The notes under the pieces were generated by a model. It searched no databases, was not told the DNA's origin, and was given only the letters and a program-made list of their open reading frames with translations. 64,000 bases of DNA from Silvimonas amylolytica (GTDB lineage: Bacteria; Pseudomonadota; Gammaproteobacteria; Burkholderiales; Chitinibacteraceae), in NCBI RefSeq assembly GCF_014645555.1, contig NZ_BMLY01000011.1, positions 21,647 through 85,646 of the forward strand, read 5' to 3'. Positions 8,406-18,471 of the stretch are shown here, piece after piece. Position 1 is the first letter of the stretch. Each line of letters starts with the position of its first letter. The translations under genes and the position numbers were made by a program.

Positions 8406-9503
8406 ATGACCAAAAGCCCTATTCCTGCCATCTTTGCCGGACTGGAATTTCTTGATGCGGCGATATTGGCCACGCGCGACGACGGCGCGCTGGTCTATTA
8501 CAACCCGGCCGCAGCTGATTTTCTGGGCTTGCGCGACGACTGCCTTGGTATGGCGCTGACCGAGTGTCTGGGCCCGGATAATCCGGTTGCACAGGCACTG
8601 GCCAACGCCAGCATCAACAATATCAGCCTGACTGAGCATGAGATGGCGCTCAACACCACGCATGGCGAGGTGTATGTCTCGTTGACTGCCAGCCCCATCG
8701 AATGCGATGAGGCCGCAGCCATGGCGGAAATTCGCCAGATTGATCAGCAACGCAAGATCGCCAACGAGGAACGTCTGCAAGCACAACAGCAGGCCAATCG
8801 CGAGTTGATCCGCAACCTGGCGCACGAAATCAAAAACCCGCTGGGTGGTATCCGCGGCGCGGCACAACTGTTGTCGCGAGAGTTGCATGACCCGCAACTG
8901 AAGGAATACACCCAGGTCATCATCGAAGAATCGCAGCGCCTGCAAAGCTTGCTGGATCGTTTGCTGACGCCGCATCGCTTGCCGCAACTGGCTGAACTGT
9001 CGATCCACGAGGTGCTTGAGCGCGTCCGGAGCCTGATGCTGGCAGAGACACCCAATGGCCTTGCGATCAAGCGCGACTATGACACCAGCCTGCCCTCGTT
9101 GATTGGCGACCGCGAACAACTGATCCAGGCGGTGCTCAACATCATGCGTAACGCCATTCAGGCCATGGATGGCGTGGGCGAAATCATGCTGCGTACTCGC
9201 GTGGCGCGTCAGGTTACGCTGAACCGTCAGCGCTTCCCGATCGCCATCCAGTTGCAGATTATCGATAACGGACCAGGCATTCCGGAGCATCTGAAAGAAA
9301 CACTGTTTTACCCGCTGGTGTCCGGCCGGCCAGGCGGCACAGGCATTGGCCTGCATCTGGCACACACCTTTATCAATCAGCACCACGGCACGATCGATTT
9401 CGACAGCCGTCCCGGTTACACCTGTTTCAACATGCTGCTGCCGCTCAATGGCTGGCAGGGATTTGACAAGACAACTACAACCAAAGCCACGGAGCATCCA
9501 TGA
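8406..9503 (+). CDS. glnL: Nitrogen regulation sensor histidine kinase NtrB (NR-II)
   Basis: 365 residues, cytoplasmic with no membrane segment. It has an N-terminal PAS domain (~1-115), the NtrB H-box NLAHEIKNPLGGIRGAAQLL with the phospho-accepting His, and an ATPase domain (DNGPGIPEHLKETLFYPLVSG, then GTGIGLHLAHTFI). It phosphorylates or dephosphorylates NtrC depending on PII state. The ATG at 8406 is used; an upstream extension to 8325 would add non-homologous residues. It overlaps glnG by 4 bases (ATGA), indicating translational coupling. Confidence 0.96.
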   Translation: MTKSPIPAIFAGLEFLDAAILATRDDGALVYYNPAAADFLGLRDDCLGMALTECLGPDNPVAQALANASINNISLTEHEMALNTTHGEVYVSLTASPIECDEAAAMAEIRQIDQQRKIANEERLQAQQQANRELIRNLAHEIKNPLGGIRGAAQLLSRELHDPQLKEYTQVIIEESQRLQSLLDRLLTPHRLPQLAELSIHEVLERVRSLMLAETPNGLAIKRDYDTSLPSLIGDREQLIQAVLNIMRNAIQAMDGVGEIMLRTRVARQVTLNRQRFPIAIQLQIIDNGPGIPEHLKETLFYPLVSGRPGGTGIGLHLAHTFINQHHGTIDFDSRPGYTCFNMLLPLNGWQGFDKTTTTKATEHP

Positions 9504-10909
9504 GTACTGTCTGGGTCATCGACGACGATCGTTCCATTCGATGGGTCTTCGAAAAAGCGCTTGCTCGTGAAAACATCGCACACGCGTCTTTCGCATCCGC
9601 TACCGAAGCCCTGGCCCGTCTGGGCCGCGAAGTGCCCGAAGCCATTGTGTGCGACATTCGCATGCCTGGCGAATCAGGGCTGACCTTTCTGGAGTTGGTC
9701 AAAAAGGATTACCCCGGTCTGCCGGTCATTATCATGACGGCGCATTCCGATCTGGAGAGTGCCGTCTCGGCCTTCCAGGGCGGCGCATTTGAATATTTGC
9801 CCAAACCGTTTGATGTAGACCAGGCCATTGCCCTGATCCAGCGTGCATTGCAAGAAGGCTCACGCCAGCTGGGTACAGAGGAAGCGCCGGTGTCCAACCC
9901 GGATATCCTGGGCCAGGCACCGGCCATGCAAGATGTCTTCCGTGCTATTGGACGGTTGTCGCAATCCGCAGCAACAGTGCTCATCACGGGCGAATCTGGC
10001 GCAGGTAAAGAACTGGTCGCCCGCGCCTTGCATCGTCACAGCCCGCGTTCGGCCAAGCCCTTCATTGCGATCAATACTGCGGCCATTCCGAAAGACCTGC
10101 TGGAATCCGAACTGTTCGGCCACGAACGTGGTTCATTCACCGGTGCCGAAGCACGTCGTCAGGGCCGGTTTGAACAGGCCGAAGGCGGCACGCTGTTTCT
10201 GGATGAAATCGGCGACATGCCGGCAGATCTGCAAACACGCCTCTTGCGTGTGCTGTCTGACGGCTATTTTTACCGCGTTGGCGGGCAGGCGCCGATCAAG
10301 GCCAATGTGCGCGTGATTGCGGCAACTCACCAAAACCTGGAAGAACGCGTCAAACTGGGCGCCTTCCGTGAAGATTTGTTCCACCGCCTCAACGTGATCC
10401 GTCTGCGTCTGCCGGCGTTGCGTGAACGCCGTCAGGATATCCCGCTGCTGGCCCGCCATTTCCTGGCCCGTTCAGCCGCTGAACTGGGTGTGGAATCCAA
10501 ACGGCTGTCAGAAGACGCCATGGCGGCACTGAGCAATTTCAGCTTCCCAGGCAACGTGCGGCAACTGGAAAACCTGTGTCACTGGATCACCGTCATGGCG
10601 CCGGGCGCTATCGTCGAAGCAGGCGATCTGCCACCGGAAATTAACGAAAGCCCGGAAACCGCCGACGGCGCGATGATGGTCGGCAATGGTGATTGGCGTG
10701 CGGCGCTGGCCGCTGACATCGGTGGCCGCCTGGCGAAGGGCGAAAGCCGTGTGCTTGATGAGATCATGCCCGCCTTTGAGCGGACAGTGATCGAAAGAGC
10801 ACTGGCCCACACTGGCGGCAAACGGATCGAAGCGGCAGAATTGCTGGGATGGGGGCGCAACACCCTCACCCGCAAAATTCAGGAACTGGGTATGGACGAC
10901 GAAGTGTAA
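9500..10909 (+). CDS. glnG: Nitrogen regulation response regulator NtrC (NR-I)
   Basis: 469 residues with three domains. The receiver (~1-120) has the DDD acidic pocket, phospho-Asp in VCDIRMPG, and a KP motif. The AAA+ sigma-54 activator domain has Walker A GESGAGKE, the sigma-54 contact loop GSFTGA, and Walker [13 protein letters not shown] Fis-type helix-turn-helix ends the protein ([20 protein letters not shown]). Phosphorylated NtrC binds enhancers and activates RpoN promoters; candidate sites lie upstream of glnA and of this operon. Confidence 0.97.
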   Translation: MSTVWVIDDDRSIRWVFEKALARENIAHASFASATEALARLGREVPEAIVCDIRMPGESGLTFLELVKKDYPGLPVIIMTAHSDLESAVSAFQGGAFEYLPKPFDVDQAIALIQRALQEGSRQLGTEEAPVSNPDILGQAPAMQDVFRAIGRLSQSAATVLITGESGAGKELVARALHRHSPRSAKPFIAINTAAIPKDLLESELFGHERGSFTGAEARRQGRFEQAEGGTLFLDEIGDMPADLQTRLLRVLSDGYFYRVGGQAPIKANVRVIAATHQNLEERVKLGAFREDLFHRLNVIRLRLPALRERRQDIPLLARHFLARSAAELGVESKRLSEDAMAALSNFSFPGNVRQLENLCHWITVMAPGAIVEAGDLPPEINESPETADGAMMVGNGDWRAALAADIGGRLAKGESRVLDEIMPAFERTVIERALAHTGGKRIEAAELLGWGRNTLTRKIQELGMDDEV

Positions 10910-10992
10910 ACGGTACGTTTTGCGCACCTGCCAGTACGTGGGGCGCGCCGTTTACGCGCGACGGGGCGACGCAAGCATGGGCGCCGCCCCGC

Positions 10993-11020
10993 AAAGGCCG
11001 GGAGACCGGCCTTTTTTGTT
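10993..11020 (+). terminator. Intrinsic terminator of ntrBC
   Basis: AAAGGCCGG-GAGA-CCGGCCTTTTTTGTT forms a stable hairpin with a T-run, about 85 bases past the glnG stop. Confidence 0.9.
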
Positions 11021-11075
11021 CCCCGGACGCATCTTTAGTCCGAAGACCAGGTTGACATCTTCTTTGCCATCCTGG

Positions 11076-11738
11076 CTATCTCGCTTGCATTCCCTGCCAC
11101 CGTAGCGGCAATGCATCCAGCCTGCGCAACAGCACATCTACACTCGCATGTCCCCGCCGATGCGGGCGTAGCCAGACCGTCTTCATGCCTAACCGTCGCG
11201 CCATGCGCAAGTTATCCAGAGAGTCCTCCACCAAAATACACTGCGTCGGCTGCAACCGGTATTTCCGCAAAATATGCCGAAAAGCAGCGGGCTGCGGTTT
11301 GGGGCTGAACCGGCCATGCTCAATGGCATGAATCCCGACAAATTCGCGCTCAATCCCAAGGCCCTTGACCATGGCCTCGGCATAACGGTGCGCACCATTG
11401 GTAAACAGGATTTTGCGCCCAGGCAACCGGGCGAGTGTACGGCGCAAACCTGGCATGGGATGGAATTGCGAGGTCAATGCTGCCAGCGGATGCGAGGCGG
11501 CCAGGAAATCGTGTGGCTTGATCGCATGCGGGTAATGTCGAAGCAAACCGAGCAGCGTTGCGCCATAGCGCCGCCAGTAGTCGGTGCGCAGTGCTGTCGC
11601 GGTCTCCGCATTCACGCCCAGTGTTTGCTCCATATAGCGGTTCATTGCGGCATCAATCACCGGAAAAGCATGACGACTGGCGTTGTGCAGCGTGTTATCG
11701 AGGTCAAACAACCACACGGGATAGCGGTATCCGTTCAT
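11076..11738 (-). CDS. Pyrimidine 5'-nucleotidase, HAD superfamily
   Basis: 220 residues. HAD motif I FDLDNTLHNAS, motif II FTNGAHRYAEA, the motif III lysine (FSPKPQPAAF) and motif IV VEDSLDNLRMA match the Sdt1/YjjG-like pyrimidine 5'-nucleotidase group, which dephosphorylates nucleoside monophosphates. The spacing LDNTLY/LH plus a helical cap from residue ~20 is typical. It lies downstream of the CBS-domain gene on the same strand, but a terminator between them argues against one transcript. Confidence 0.85.
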   Translation of the reverse strand: MNGYRYPVWLFDLDNTLHNASRHAFPVIDAAMNRYMEQTLGVNAETATALRTDYWRRYGATLLGLLRHYPHAIKPHDFLAASHPLAALTSQFHPMPGLRRTLARLPGRKILFTNGAHRYAEAMVKGLGIEREFVGIHAIEHGRFSPKPQPAAFRHILRKYRLQPTQCILVEDSLDNLRMARRLGMKTVWLRPHRRGHASVDVLLRRLDALPLRWQGMQAR

Positions 11739-11769
11739 TACATTCCATCACGTTGAATACGGCCCGCAA

Positions 11770-11797
11770 AAAAAAGCCGGCACACGCCGGCTTTTTT
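11770..11797. terminator. Bidirectional intrinsic terminator
   Basis: AAAAAAGCCGG-CACA-CGCCGGCTTTTTT lies between the CBS-domain gene and the nucleotidase gene, both on the minus strand. It should end the CBS transcript. Confidence 0.85.
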
Positions 11798-11816
11798 AAA
11801 CGGTCCCCGCCGCGGT

Positions 11817-12272
11817 TTATGCCGCCATGGGCGAGGAGCGGCCATGGATATAGTTTTCCAGTTGTTCGATCTGGAACTCTTGTTCAGCAATGGTTTCACG
11901 AACCAGATCACCAATCGACAACAAGCCAATCAATTCATCCTGATCATTCACCACCGGCAAGTGACGAATGCGTTTATCGGTCATGATTGCCATGCATTCA
12001 TCGACCGAGGCATTCGGGGTCACACAGATCAGTTTGGCGGTCATGATTTCAGAGACTGGCGTACCCGCCGAGGTTTTGCCCATCAGCACCACTTTACGGG
12101 CGTAATCGCGCTCAGAAAAAATGCCTGCCAGTTTGTCCCCCTCCATGACGAGGACAGCACCAATGTTCTTGTCGGCCAGAACTTGTAAAGCCTGATATAC
12201 CGTGGTCTGAGGCGAGACGGTAACGGTACCGTGGATCGTCTTTTCGGCCAGCAGTTGACGTGCGGTCTTCAT
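11817..12272 (-). CDS. Tandem CBS-domain protein
   Basis: 151 residues made almost entirely of two CBS motifs: the first around residues 10-65 (TVYQALQVLADKNIGAVLVMEGDKLAGIFSERD), the second around 75-130 (ASVDECMAIMTDKRIRHLPVV). The C-terminal helix ends EFQIEQLENYIHG. Stand-alone CBS pairs bind adenosyl ligands and act as energy or nucleotide sensors for a partner; none is evident here. It lies 86 bases downstream of argB on the same strand. Confidence 0.9.
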   Translation of the reverse strand: MKTARQLLAEKTIHGTVTVSPQTTVYQALQVLADKNIGAVLVMEGDKLAGIFSERDYARKVVLMGKTSAGTPVSEIMTAKLICVTPNASVDECMAIMTDKRIRHLPVVNDQDELIGLLSIGDLVRETIAEQEFQIEQLENYIHGRSSPMAA

Positions 12273-12358
12273 GTGTAGTTCTCCAGGAACAACAACGAGT
12301 GTCCTTTTAATCTAGACCCCGCACGCCAGCTTGCAACCGCCCCAACCAAAACCGCCGG

Positions 12359-13735
<1,377 letters not shown>

Positions 13736-14056
13736 ATGGATTTGTCCGGCCTGAACCTGCCGCAACTGTACAAACTGCAAAAAGACCTTGATGCGGAAAT
13801 CGTACGTCGCAAAGAAACCGACAAGGTCACCTTGATTAATGAACTGCAGCAACTGGCAGCTTCCAAGGGTTTCTCGCTGAATGAAGTGCTGGGTCTGGAA
13901 GGCAAAAAGGCGGGCAAGAAAGCCGCCGCCACCAGCAAGGCGCAATACCGTAATCCGGAAGATGCCAGCCAGACCTGGTCTGGCCGTGGCCGCAAGCCGC
14001 AATGGGCACTGAAATGGCTGGGCGAAGGCAAGTCGCTGGAAGACCTGCGCGTTTGA
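13736..14056 (+). CDS. H-NS family nucleoid-associated protein
   Basis: 106 residues. The N-terminal ~60 residues form a coiled-coil oligomerisation segment (LPQLYKLQKDLDAEIVRRKETDKVTLINELQQLA). A basic linker (KKAGKKAAATSKA) leads to the DNA-binding core YRNPEDASQTWSGRGRKPQWALKWL, the betaproteobacterial H-NS/BpH3-type variant with the RGRKP minor-groove motif. It is expected to bind and silence AT-rich DNA. AGGAG lies upstream of the chosen ATG and a terminator follows directly, so it is monocistronic. Confidence 0.92.
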   Translation: MDLSGLNLPQLYKLQKDLDAEIVRRKETDKVTLINELQQLAASKGFSLNEVLGLEGKKAGKKAAATSKAQYRNPEDASQTWSGRGRKPQWALKWLGEGKSLEDLRV

Positions 14057-14090
14057 TGTCTGGCGCCACGATCACGTTGGCGCCCAGATT

Positions 14091-14120
14091 AAAAAGGCAG
14101 CCCCTGCGGCTGCCTTTTTT
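14091..14120 (+). terminator. Intrinsic terminator of the H-NS-type gene
   Basis: AAAAAGGCAGCC-CCTGC-GGCTGCCTTTTTT forms a strong hairpin with a T-run. Confidence 0.9.
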
Positions 14121-14194
14121 ATTGGCCATGGCCCCCAGCGCCAGGGCGAGTGCCAGTACAATGTATCTCTGTCGAACCCTGTAAAAAAAACGGC

Positions 14195-16357
14195 ATGTCC
14201 CATCCTCTGACCGCTTCGCTGAATCCCGAACAACGCGCTGCCGTTGAATTGCCTCCAGAGCACGCCTTGATCCTGGCAGGCGCCGGTAGCGGCAAGACGC
14301 GCGTACTGACCACGCGTATCGCCTGGCTGTTGTCCACCGGTCAGATCAGCCCGGCTGGTTTACTGGCAGTCACCTTTACCAACAAGGCTGCCAAGGAAAT
14401 GATGGCGCGAATTACTGCCATGATGCCGCTCAACCCAAGAGGTCTGTGGGTGGGTACTTTCCATGGTTTGTGTAACCGCATGTTGCGCTTGCACCATCGT
14501 GATGCAGGGTTGCCGGCGGGATTTGCCATTCTGGATTCCCAGGATCAGTTGGCAGCAATCAAACGCGTAATGAAAACACTCAATGTCGATGATGAGCGCT
14601 ATCCGCCCCGTAGCATTGCGCAATATATCAATGGCAACAAAGAGGCCGGCATCCGCGCTGAGAAGGCTCAAGCCCGGGATGATTATTCCCGCACGCAACG
14701 CATGATTTATGCTGAATATGAATCACAGTGTCGCCGTGAAGGCGTGGTTGATTTTGCTGAATTGCTACTAGCCTGCTATGAATTACTGGAGCGCAATGCG
14801 CCGCTACGCGACCATTATCGCAGCCGTTTCCAGCATATTCTGGTCGATGAATTCCAGGATACCAACCAGCTTCAATACGCCTGGTTGAAATTGCTGACCG
14901 GCCCAAACAGCGCATTATTTGCAGTGGGTGATGATGACCAGTCCATTTATGCCTTTCGTGGCGCCAGGGTGGGCAACATGCTGGATTTCCAGAAAGATTA
15001 CCACGTCAAACACGTAATCCGGCTGGAGCAGAATTACCGCTCGCACGGCAATATTCTGAACGCGGCCAATGCAGTGATCGAGCACAATCGTGACCGTCTG
15101 GGCAAACAATTGTGGACCAGTGACGATGACGGTGAGCCGATTCGCCTTTACGAAGCCGCGACGGATAGCGAAGAAGCCAACTTCCTGGTCGATGAGATCG
15201 CTGCCCAGCAGCGCGATGGCATTGCCGCCGATGAGATCGCCATCCTTTATCGTTCCAACGCGCAATCGCGGATTATTGAACACGCGCTGGTTGCAGCGGG
15301 CTTGCCGTATCGGGTTTATGGCGGTTTGCGGTTTTATGAGCGCCAGGAAATCAAGCATGCGCTGGCCTATTTGCGCCTGGTTGCCAATCAAGACGATGAC
15401 AACGCGCTATTACGCGTGATCAACTTTCCCGCGCGCGGGATTGGTAACCGGACCGTAGAAACACTCACGGATACCGCACGCATTGCCGGTACCAGCCTGT
15501 GGCAAGCTGCCTGCAGCGCAGGCAGTGGGCGCAGTGCTGCCGCGGTCGGGCGTTTTGTGCACATGCTCGACAACATGCACGTGCAAGCGCAAGGCATGGC
15601 GCTTCCGGACGTGGTCAACATGATCCTCTCGCTATCCGGGTTATATGAGTATTACCAGAACGAGAAAGAAGGCGAGGAGCGGCTTGCCAACCTGAACGAA
15701 CTGGTCAACGCCGCCGCGGCTTTTGTCACGGAAGATGAGAACGACCTCGTGGCCTTCCTGGCCAATGCATCTCTGGAAGGCGGGGAGCACGCAGCTGAAG
15801 CCGGCGAAGCAGCGGTGCAACTCATGACTATCCACGCCGCCAAGGGTCTGGAATTTCACAGTGTCTTTCTGACCGGGCTGGAAGAAGGCCTGTTCCCCCA
15901 CGACAATAGCCTGGCAGACCCGAAAGGTCTGGAGGAAGAACGACGCCTGATGTACGTGGCCATGACGCGCGCACGGCGACGTTTGTATATCTCGCTCTCG
16001 CAAAGCCGCATGTTGCATGGGCAGATGCGCTACGCGCCCGCTAGCCGTTTCCTCAATGAGGTGCCCGCGACACTGCTCAAGTATCTGAACCGGGGATATG
16101 CCCCCAATAGCTACGGCAGCAGCAATACCAGCAATACCAGCAACGACTGGTACGCCCCACCGGCTACCCCGCGCCATGTCGAGACGCCCGCGCACGGTCT
16201 GGCCATTGGCATGACTGTACGACACCCCAAGTTCGGGGTTGGAGAGGTGGTTAATCATGAGGGTGGTGCCAACGGGAATGTTCAGGTGAACTTCGTCCAG
16301 CACGGTACCAAGTGGCTGGCCGTGGCCTACGCCAAACTGGAGCCCATCAAGGCATGA
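14195..16357 (+). CDS. uvrD: DNA helicase II, UvrD family
   Basis: 720 residues, a superfamily 1A 3'-5' helicase for nucleotide excision and mismatch repair. Visible motifs: Q motif LNPEQRAAV; Walker A GAGSGKTRVLTTRI (~32); Ia TFTNKAAKEM; motif II VDEFQDTN (~224); motif III VGDDDQSIYAFRGA; motif IV LEQNYRS; motif V TIHAAKGLEF; motif VI YVAMTRARRRLYIS. The C-terminus has the UvrD/PcrA Tudor-like domain (VRHPKFGVGEVVN), absent from Rep. The start at 14195 removes a 15-residue non-homologous extension. It overlaps the next gene by 4 bases. Confidence 0.95.
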   Translation: MSHPLTASLNPEQRAAVELPPEHALILAGAGSGKTRVLTTRIAWLLSTGQISPAGLLAVTFTNKAAKEMMARITAMMPLNPRGLWVGTFHGLCNRMLRLHHRDAGLPAGFAILDSQDQLAAIKRVMKTLNVDDERYPPRSIAQYINGNKEAGIRAEKAQARDDYSRTQRMIYAEYESQCRREGVVDFAELLLACYELLERNAPLRDHYRSRFQHILVDEFQDTNQLQYAWLKLLTGPNSALFAVGDDDQSIYAFRGARVGNMLDFQKDYHVKHVIRLEQNYRSHGNILNAANAVIEHNRDRLGKQLWTSDDDGEPIRLYEAATDSEEANFLVDEIAAQQRDGIAADEIAILYRSNAQSRIIEHALVAAGLPYRVYGGLRFYERQEIKHALAYLRLVANQDDDNALLRVINFPARGIGNRTVETLTDTARIAGTSLWQAACSAGSGRSAAAVGRFVHMLDNMHVQAQGMALPDVVNMILSLSGLYEYYQNEKEGEERLANLNELVNAAAAFVTEDENDLVAFLANASLEGGEHAAEAGEAAVQLMTIHAAKGLEFHSVFLTGLEEGLFPHDNSLADPKGLEEERRLMYVAMTRARRRLYISLSQSRMLHGQMRYAPASRFLNEVPATLLKYLNRGYAPNSYGSSNTSNTSNDWYAPPATPRHVETPAHGLAIGMTVRHPKFGVGEVVNHEGGANGNVQVNFVQHGTKWLAVAYAKLEPIKA

Positions 16358-18018
16358 CGGCGAGCGACGCCACCATCAACGCCCGCGCCCTTGTGATCGA
16401 CCGGGCGAGCGAAACCCGCGCGGCGCTAGGCATGGCGCTGGCGGAGGCCGGTGTCGCGACTATTGATTACGCCAACCGCCAGACCACGGCGTTGGGGTTG
16501 ATCCAGAACCATGATTACGACGTCGTTCTCTGCGAATACGATCTCGGTGGCGGCATGGACGGCGTACACCTGTTTGAAGCCTGCCAGCAGCACTATCTGC
16601 TCAAGCCATCGTGCATTTTCATGATGGTCACAGGAGAGCGGCGGCAAGCGCAGGTCATGGGCGCGGCGGAATTGATACCAGACGGTTATCTGCTCAAGCC
16701 CTTCTCAACGGGCGACTTCATCGACCGCCTGAATCGGGCCCAACGACGCAAAGCGCGCTTCCGGACCATTGATACCGCGGTGCGAGCGGGCGACTATCTT
16801 GGCGCTGTGACTGCGTGTGATCGTGAAATGGCCCTGCGGCCGGCCAACGAGACCGAAGATTTTCTGCGCATGAAAACCTTCCTGTTGTTACGGCTAGGTG
16901 AACACCAGTCTGCCGTCGAATCCAGTACGGCGGCGCTGGACCTGCGCGAGAGTGCATGGGCACGGCTGGGTCTGGGCAAAGCCCGCTTTGGCCTGCAAGA
17001 CCTGGAAGGTGCCCGTGCCTGCTTTGAGGCCGTTAAACGGGATCACGAACTGGCCATGGAATCCTACGACTGGCTGGCTCGTACGCTCACTGCACAAGGC
17101 GAAATGACTGCCGCGCAATCCACGCTGGCAGAAGCCCTGCAACGCTCCCCGCTGGCAGCAGCAAGACAAACCGCGTTGGGCCGTCTGGCCGAACGCAATG
17201 GTGAACTGGACACTGCCGAAAACGCATTGTTGTATGCGCTGAATCTTTCGCGCGGTTCGTTCTGGCCGGATATCTCGCTGTATTGCGAACTAGGCCGTGT
17301 CCAACTGGCGCGCGATGACATCGGCGGTGCCCGGCGTACCATTCAGCGTTTGCGCCGCGAAGTACCCGCCAGCAATGAATCAGTCGAACCCATTTGTGAA
17401 TTGATCGAAGCCGCTGTGCTGGAAAAGCTGGATGACCGCAAAGCCTCAGCCGAATTGTTCGAGCATGCCTGCGAAACCCTGCGCGAACAGGAAGACCCGC
17501 TGCCCGGTGTGCTGATTGAAGCCGCGCGCCAGGCCTATGGCCGCCGCAGGCAGGAGGCTGGTGCTAACCTGGTTCGGAGCGCGTTGGGCGCCGCATCGGA
17601 CGATCCGGCGGTACTGGCCAGTGTGGAAAGCCTCTACCACGGGCTGGGCGAACCTGAAATTGGGCAGCAAATGGTGGCGGAGGTCACACGTGACCTGAGT
17701 CAACTCAATAATGACGCCGTCATCGCAGTAAGAAATGGTAATCTCTCTGCGGCTGCCGATATGTTCATCAGTGCTTTGCATGGCCGCAGCGGCAACGTGC
17801 AATTGCTGCTCAATGCCGTCAACACGCTGCTCTCTTGCGTCAATCAGCAAGGCTGGAACGAGCACTATATGGACATGGCACAACGCTACCTGGCGCGGGT
17901 CCGCAAACAAGATCCCACCAATGGCAAAGCCCGCCAGCTGGCGGATGCCATGCGCCGCACGCGCACCCGGTTCGGGATCGACGCCGGCAGCCAACAACAA
18001 CCACCCGCCGCTGCATAG
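16354..18018 (+). CDS. Receiver-domain protein with TPR repeats
   Basis: 554 residues. An N-terminal receiver domain (~1-130) keeps the phospho-acceptor Asp (LCEYDLGGGMDG), the Thr (MMVTGE) and the Lys (YLLKPF), but the acidic pair is D-R (VIDRAS) rather than D-D. The remaining ~400 residues are helical TPR-like repeats (e.g. WARLGLGKARFGLQDLEGARACFEAV). No DNA-binding or enzymatic domain is visible, so signalling through protein contacts is likely. It overlaps uvrD by 4 bases (ATGA) and is followed by a STAS gene 43 bases on. Confidence 0.85.
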   Translation: MTASDATINARALVIDRASETRAALGMALAEAGVATIDYANRQTTALGLIQNHDYDVVLCEYDLGGGMDGVHLFEACQQHYLLKPSCIFMMVTGERRQAQVMGAAELIPDGYLLKPFSTGDFIDRLNRAQRRKARFRTIDTAVRAGDYLGAVTACDREMALRPANETEDFLRMKTFLLLRLGEHQSAVESSTAALDLRESAWARLGLGKARFGLQDLEGARACFEAVKRDHELAMESYDWLARTLTAQGEMTAAQSTLAEALQRSPLAAARQTALGRLAERNGELDTAENALLYALNLSRGSFWPDISLYCELGRVQLARDDIGGARRTIQRLRREVPASNESVEPICELIEAAVLEKLDDRKASAELFEHACETLREQEDPLPGVLIEAARQAYGRRRQEAGANLVRSALGAASDDPAVLASVESLYHGLGEPEIGQQMVAEVTRDLSQLNNDAVIAVRNGNLSAAADMFISALHGRSGNVQLLLNAVNTLLSCVNQQGWNEHYMDMAQRYLARVRKQDPTNGKARQLADAMRRTRTRFGIDAGSQQQPPAAA

Positions 18019-18061
18019 CGCTGCGTTGTGGTTTATGCCAACGCTGACAAAAGGAAGCGCC

Positions 18062-18361
18062 GTGCAGGCGATGCTTGAACTGGCACAGCCGGTTGCCCAT
18101 ATCCGGCTGAGCGGGCATTTCACATGGGAAGGTCAGCGCAGTTTTCGACAAGTCACTCAGGACATGCTGACGCACAAAGGCGTCGACACGATCCATTTTG
18201 ACTTGAGCGGTGTTGAAACCATGGACTCCACCGCACTAGGCATGTTGCTCTTGCTGCACGAACGCGCCAAAGGCCGACCGATTCTGCTGCATGGCATGCG
18301 CCCGGATATCCGCACCATGGTGGAGATTGCCAATACCGGCGGCATCTTTGAACTGCGATAA
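18062..18361 (+). CDS. STAS-domain (anti-sigma-factor-antagonist-like) protein
   Basis: 99 residues covering one STAS domain. The phosphorylatable-serine segment is DLSGVETMDSTALGMLLLLHERA, with the Ser in the SpoIIAA-like position, followed by ILLHGMRPDIRTMVEIAN. The start is taken as GTG 18062 because AAGGA lies six bases upstream; an ATG three codons later is possible. Such proteins bind a kinase/anti-sigma or scaffold partner according to phosphorylation. No kinase/anti-sigma gene is adjacent; the upstream receiver-TPR protein is the natural candidate partner. Confidence 0.85.
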   Translation: MQAMLELAQPVAHIRLSGHFTWEGQRSFRQVTQDMLTHKGVDTIHFDLSGVETMDSTALGMLLLLHERAKGRPILLHGMRPDIRTMVEIANTGGIFELR

Positions 18362-18380
18362 GCAAACCTGATTGGTCATC

Positions 18381-18413
18381 AAAAAAAAGGACACTAAAAA
18401 GTGTCCTTTTTTT
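18381..18413. terminator. Bidirectional intrinsic terminator
   Basis: AAAAAAAAGGACAC-TAAAAA-GTGTCCTTTTTTTT lies between the convergent STAS gene (+) and kup (-). Confidence 0.92.
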
Positions 18414-18471
18414 ACGTGCGCCCTGCACGCCATCAGAGGCAGGGCCAAGCGTTTTTACCGCTGTGTGGCGG

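Noticed and set aside
8316..9497. 393-codon open frame antisense to ntrB
   Set aside because: Shadow of ntrB; no domain and no ribosome site.
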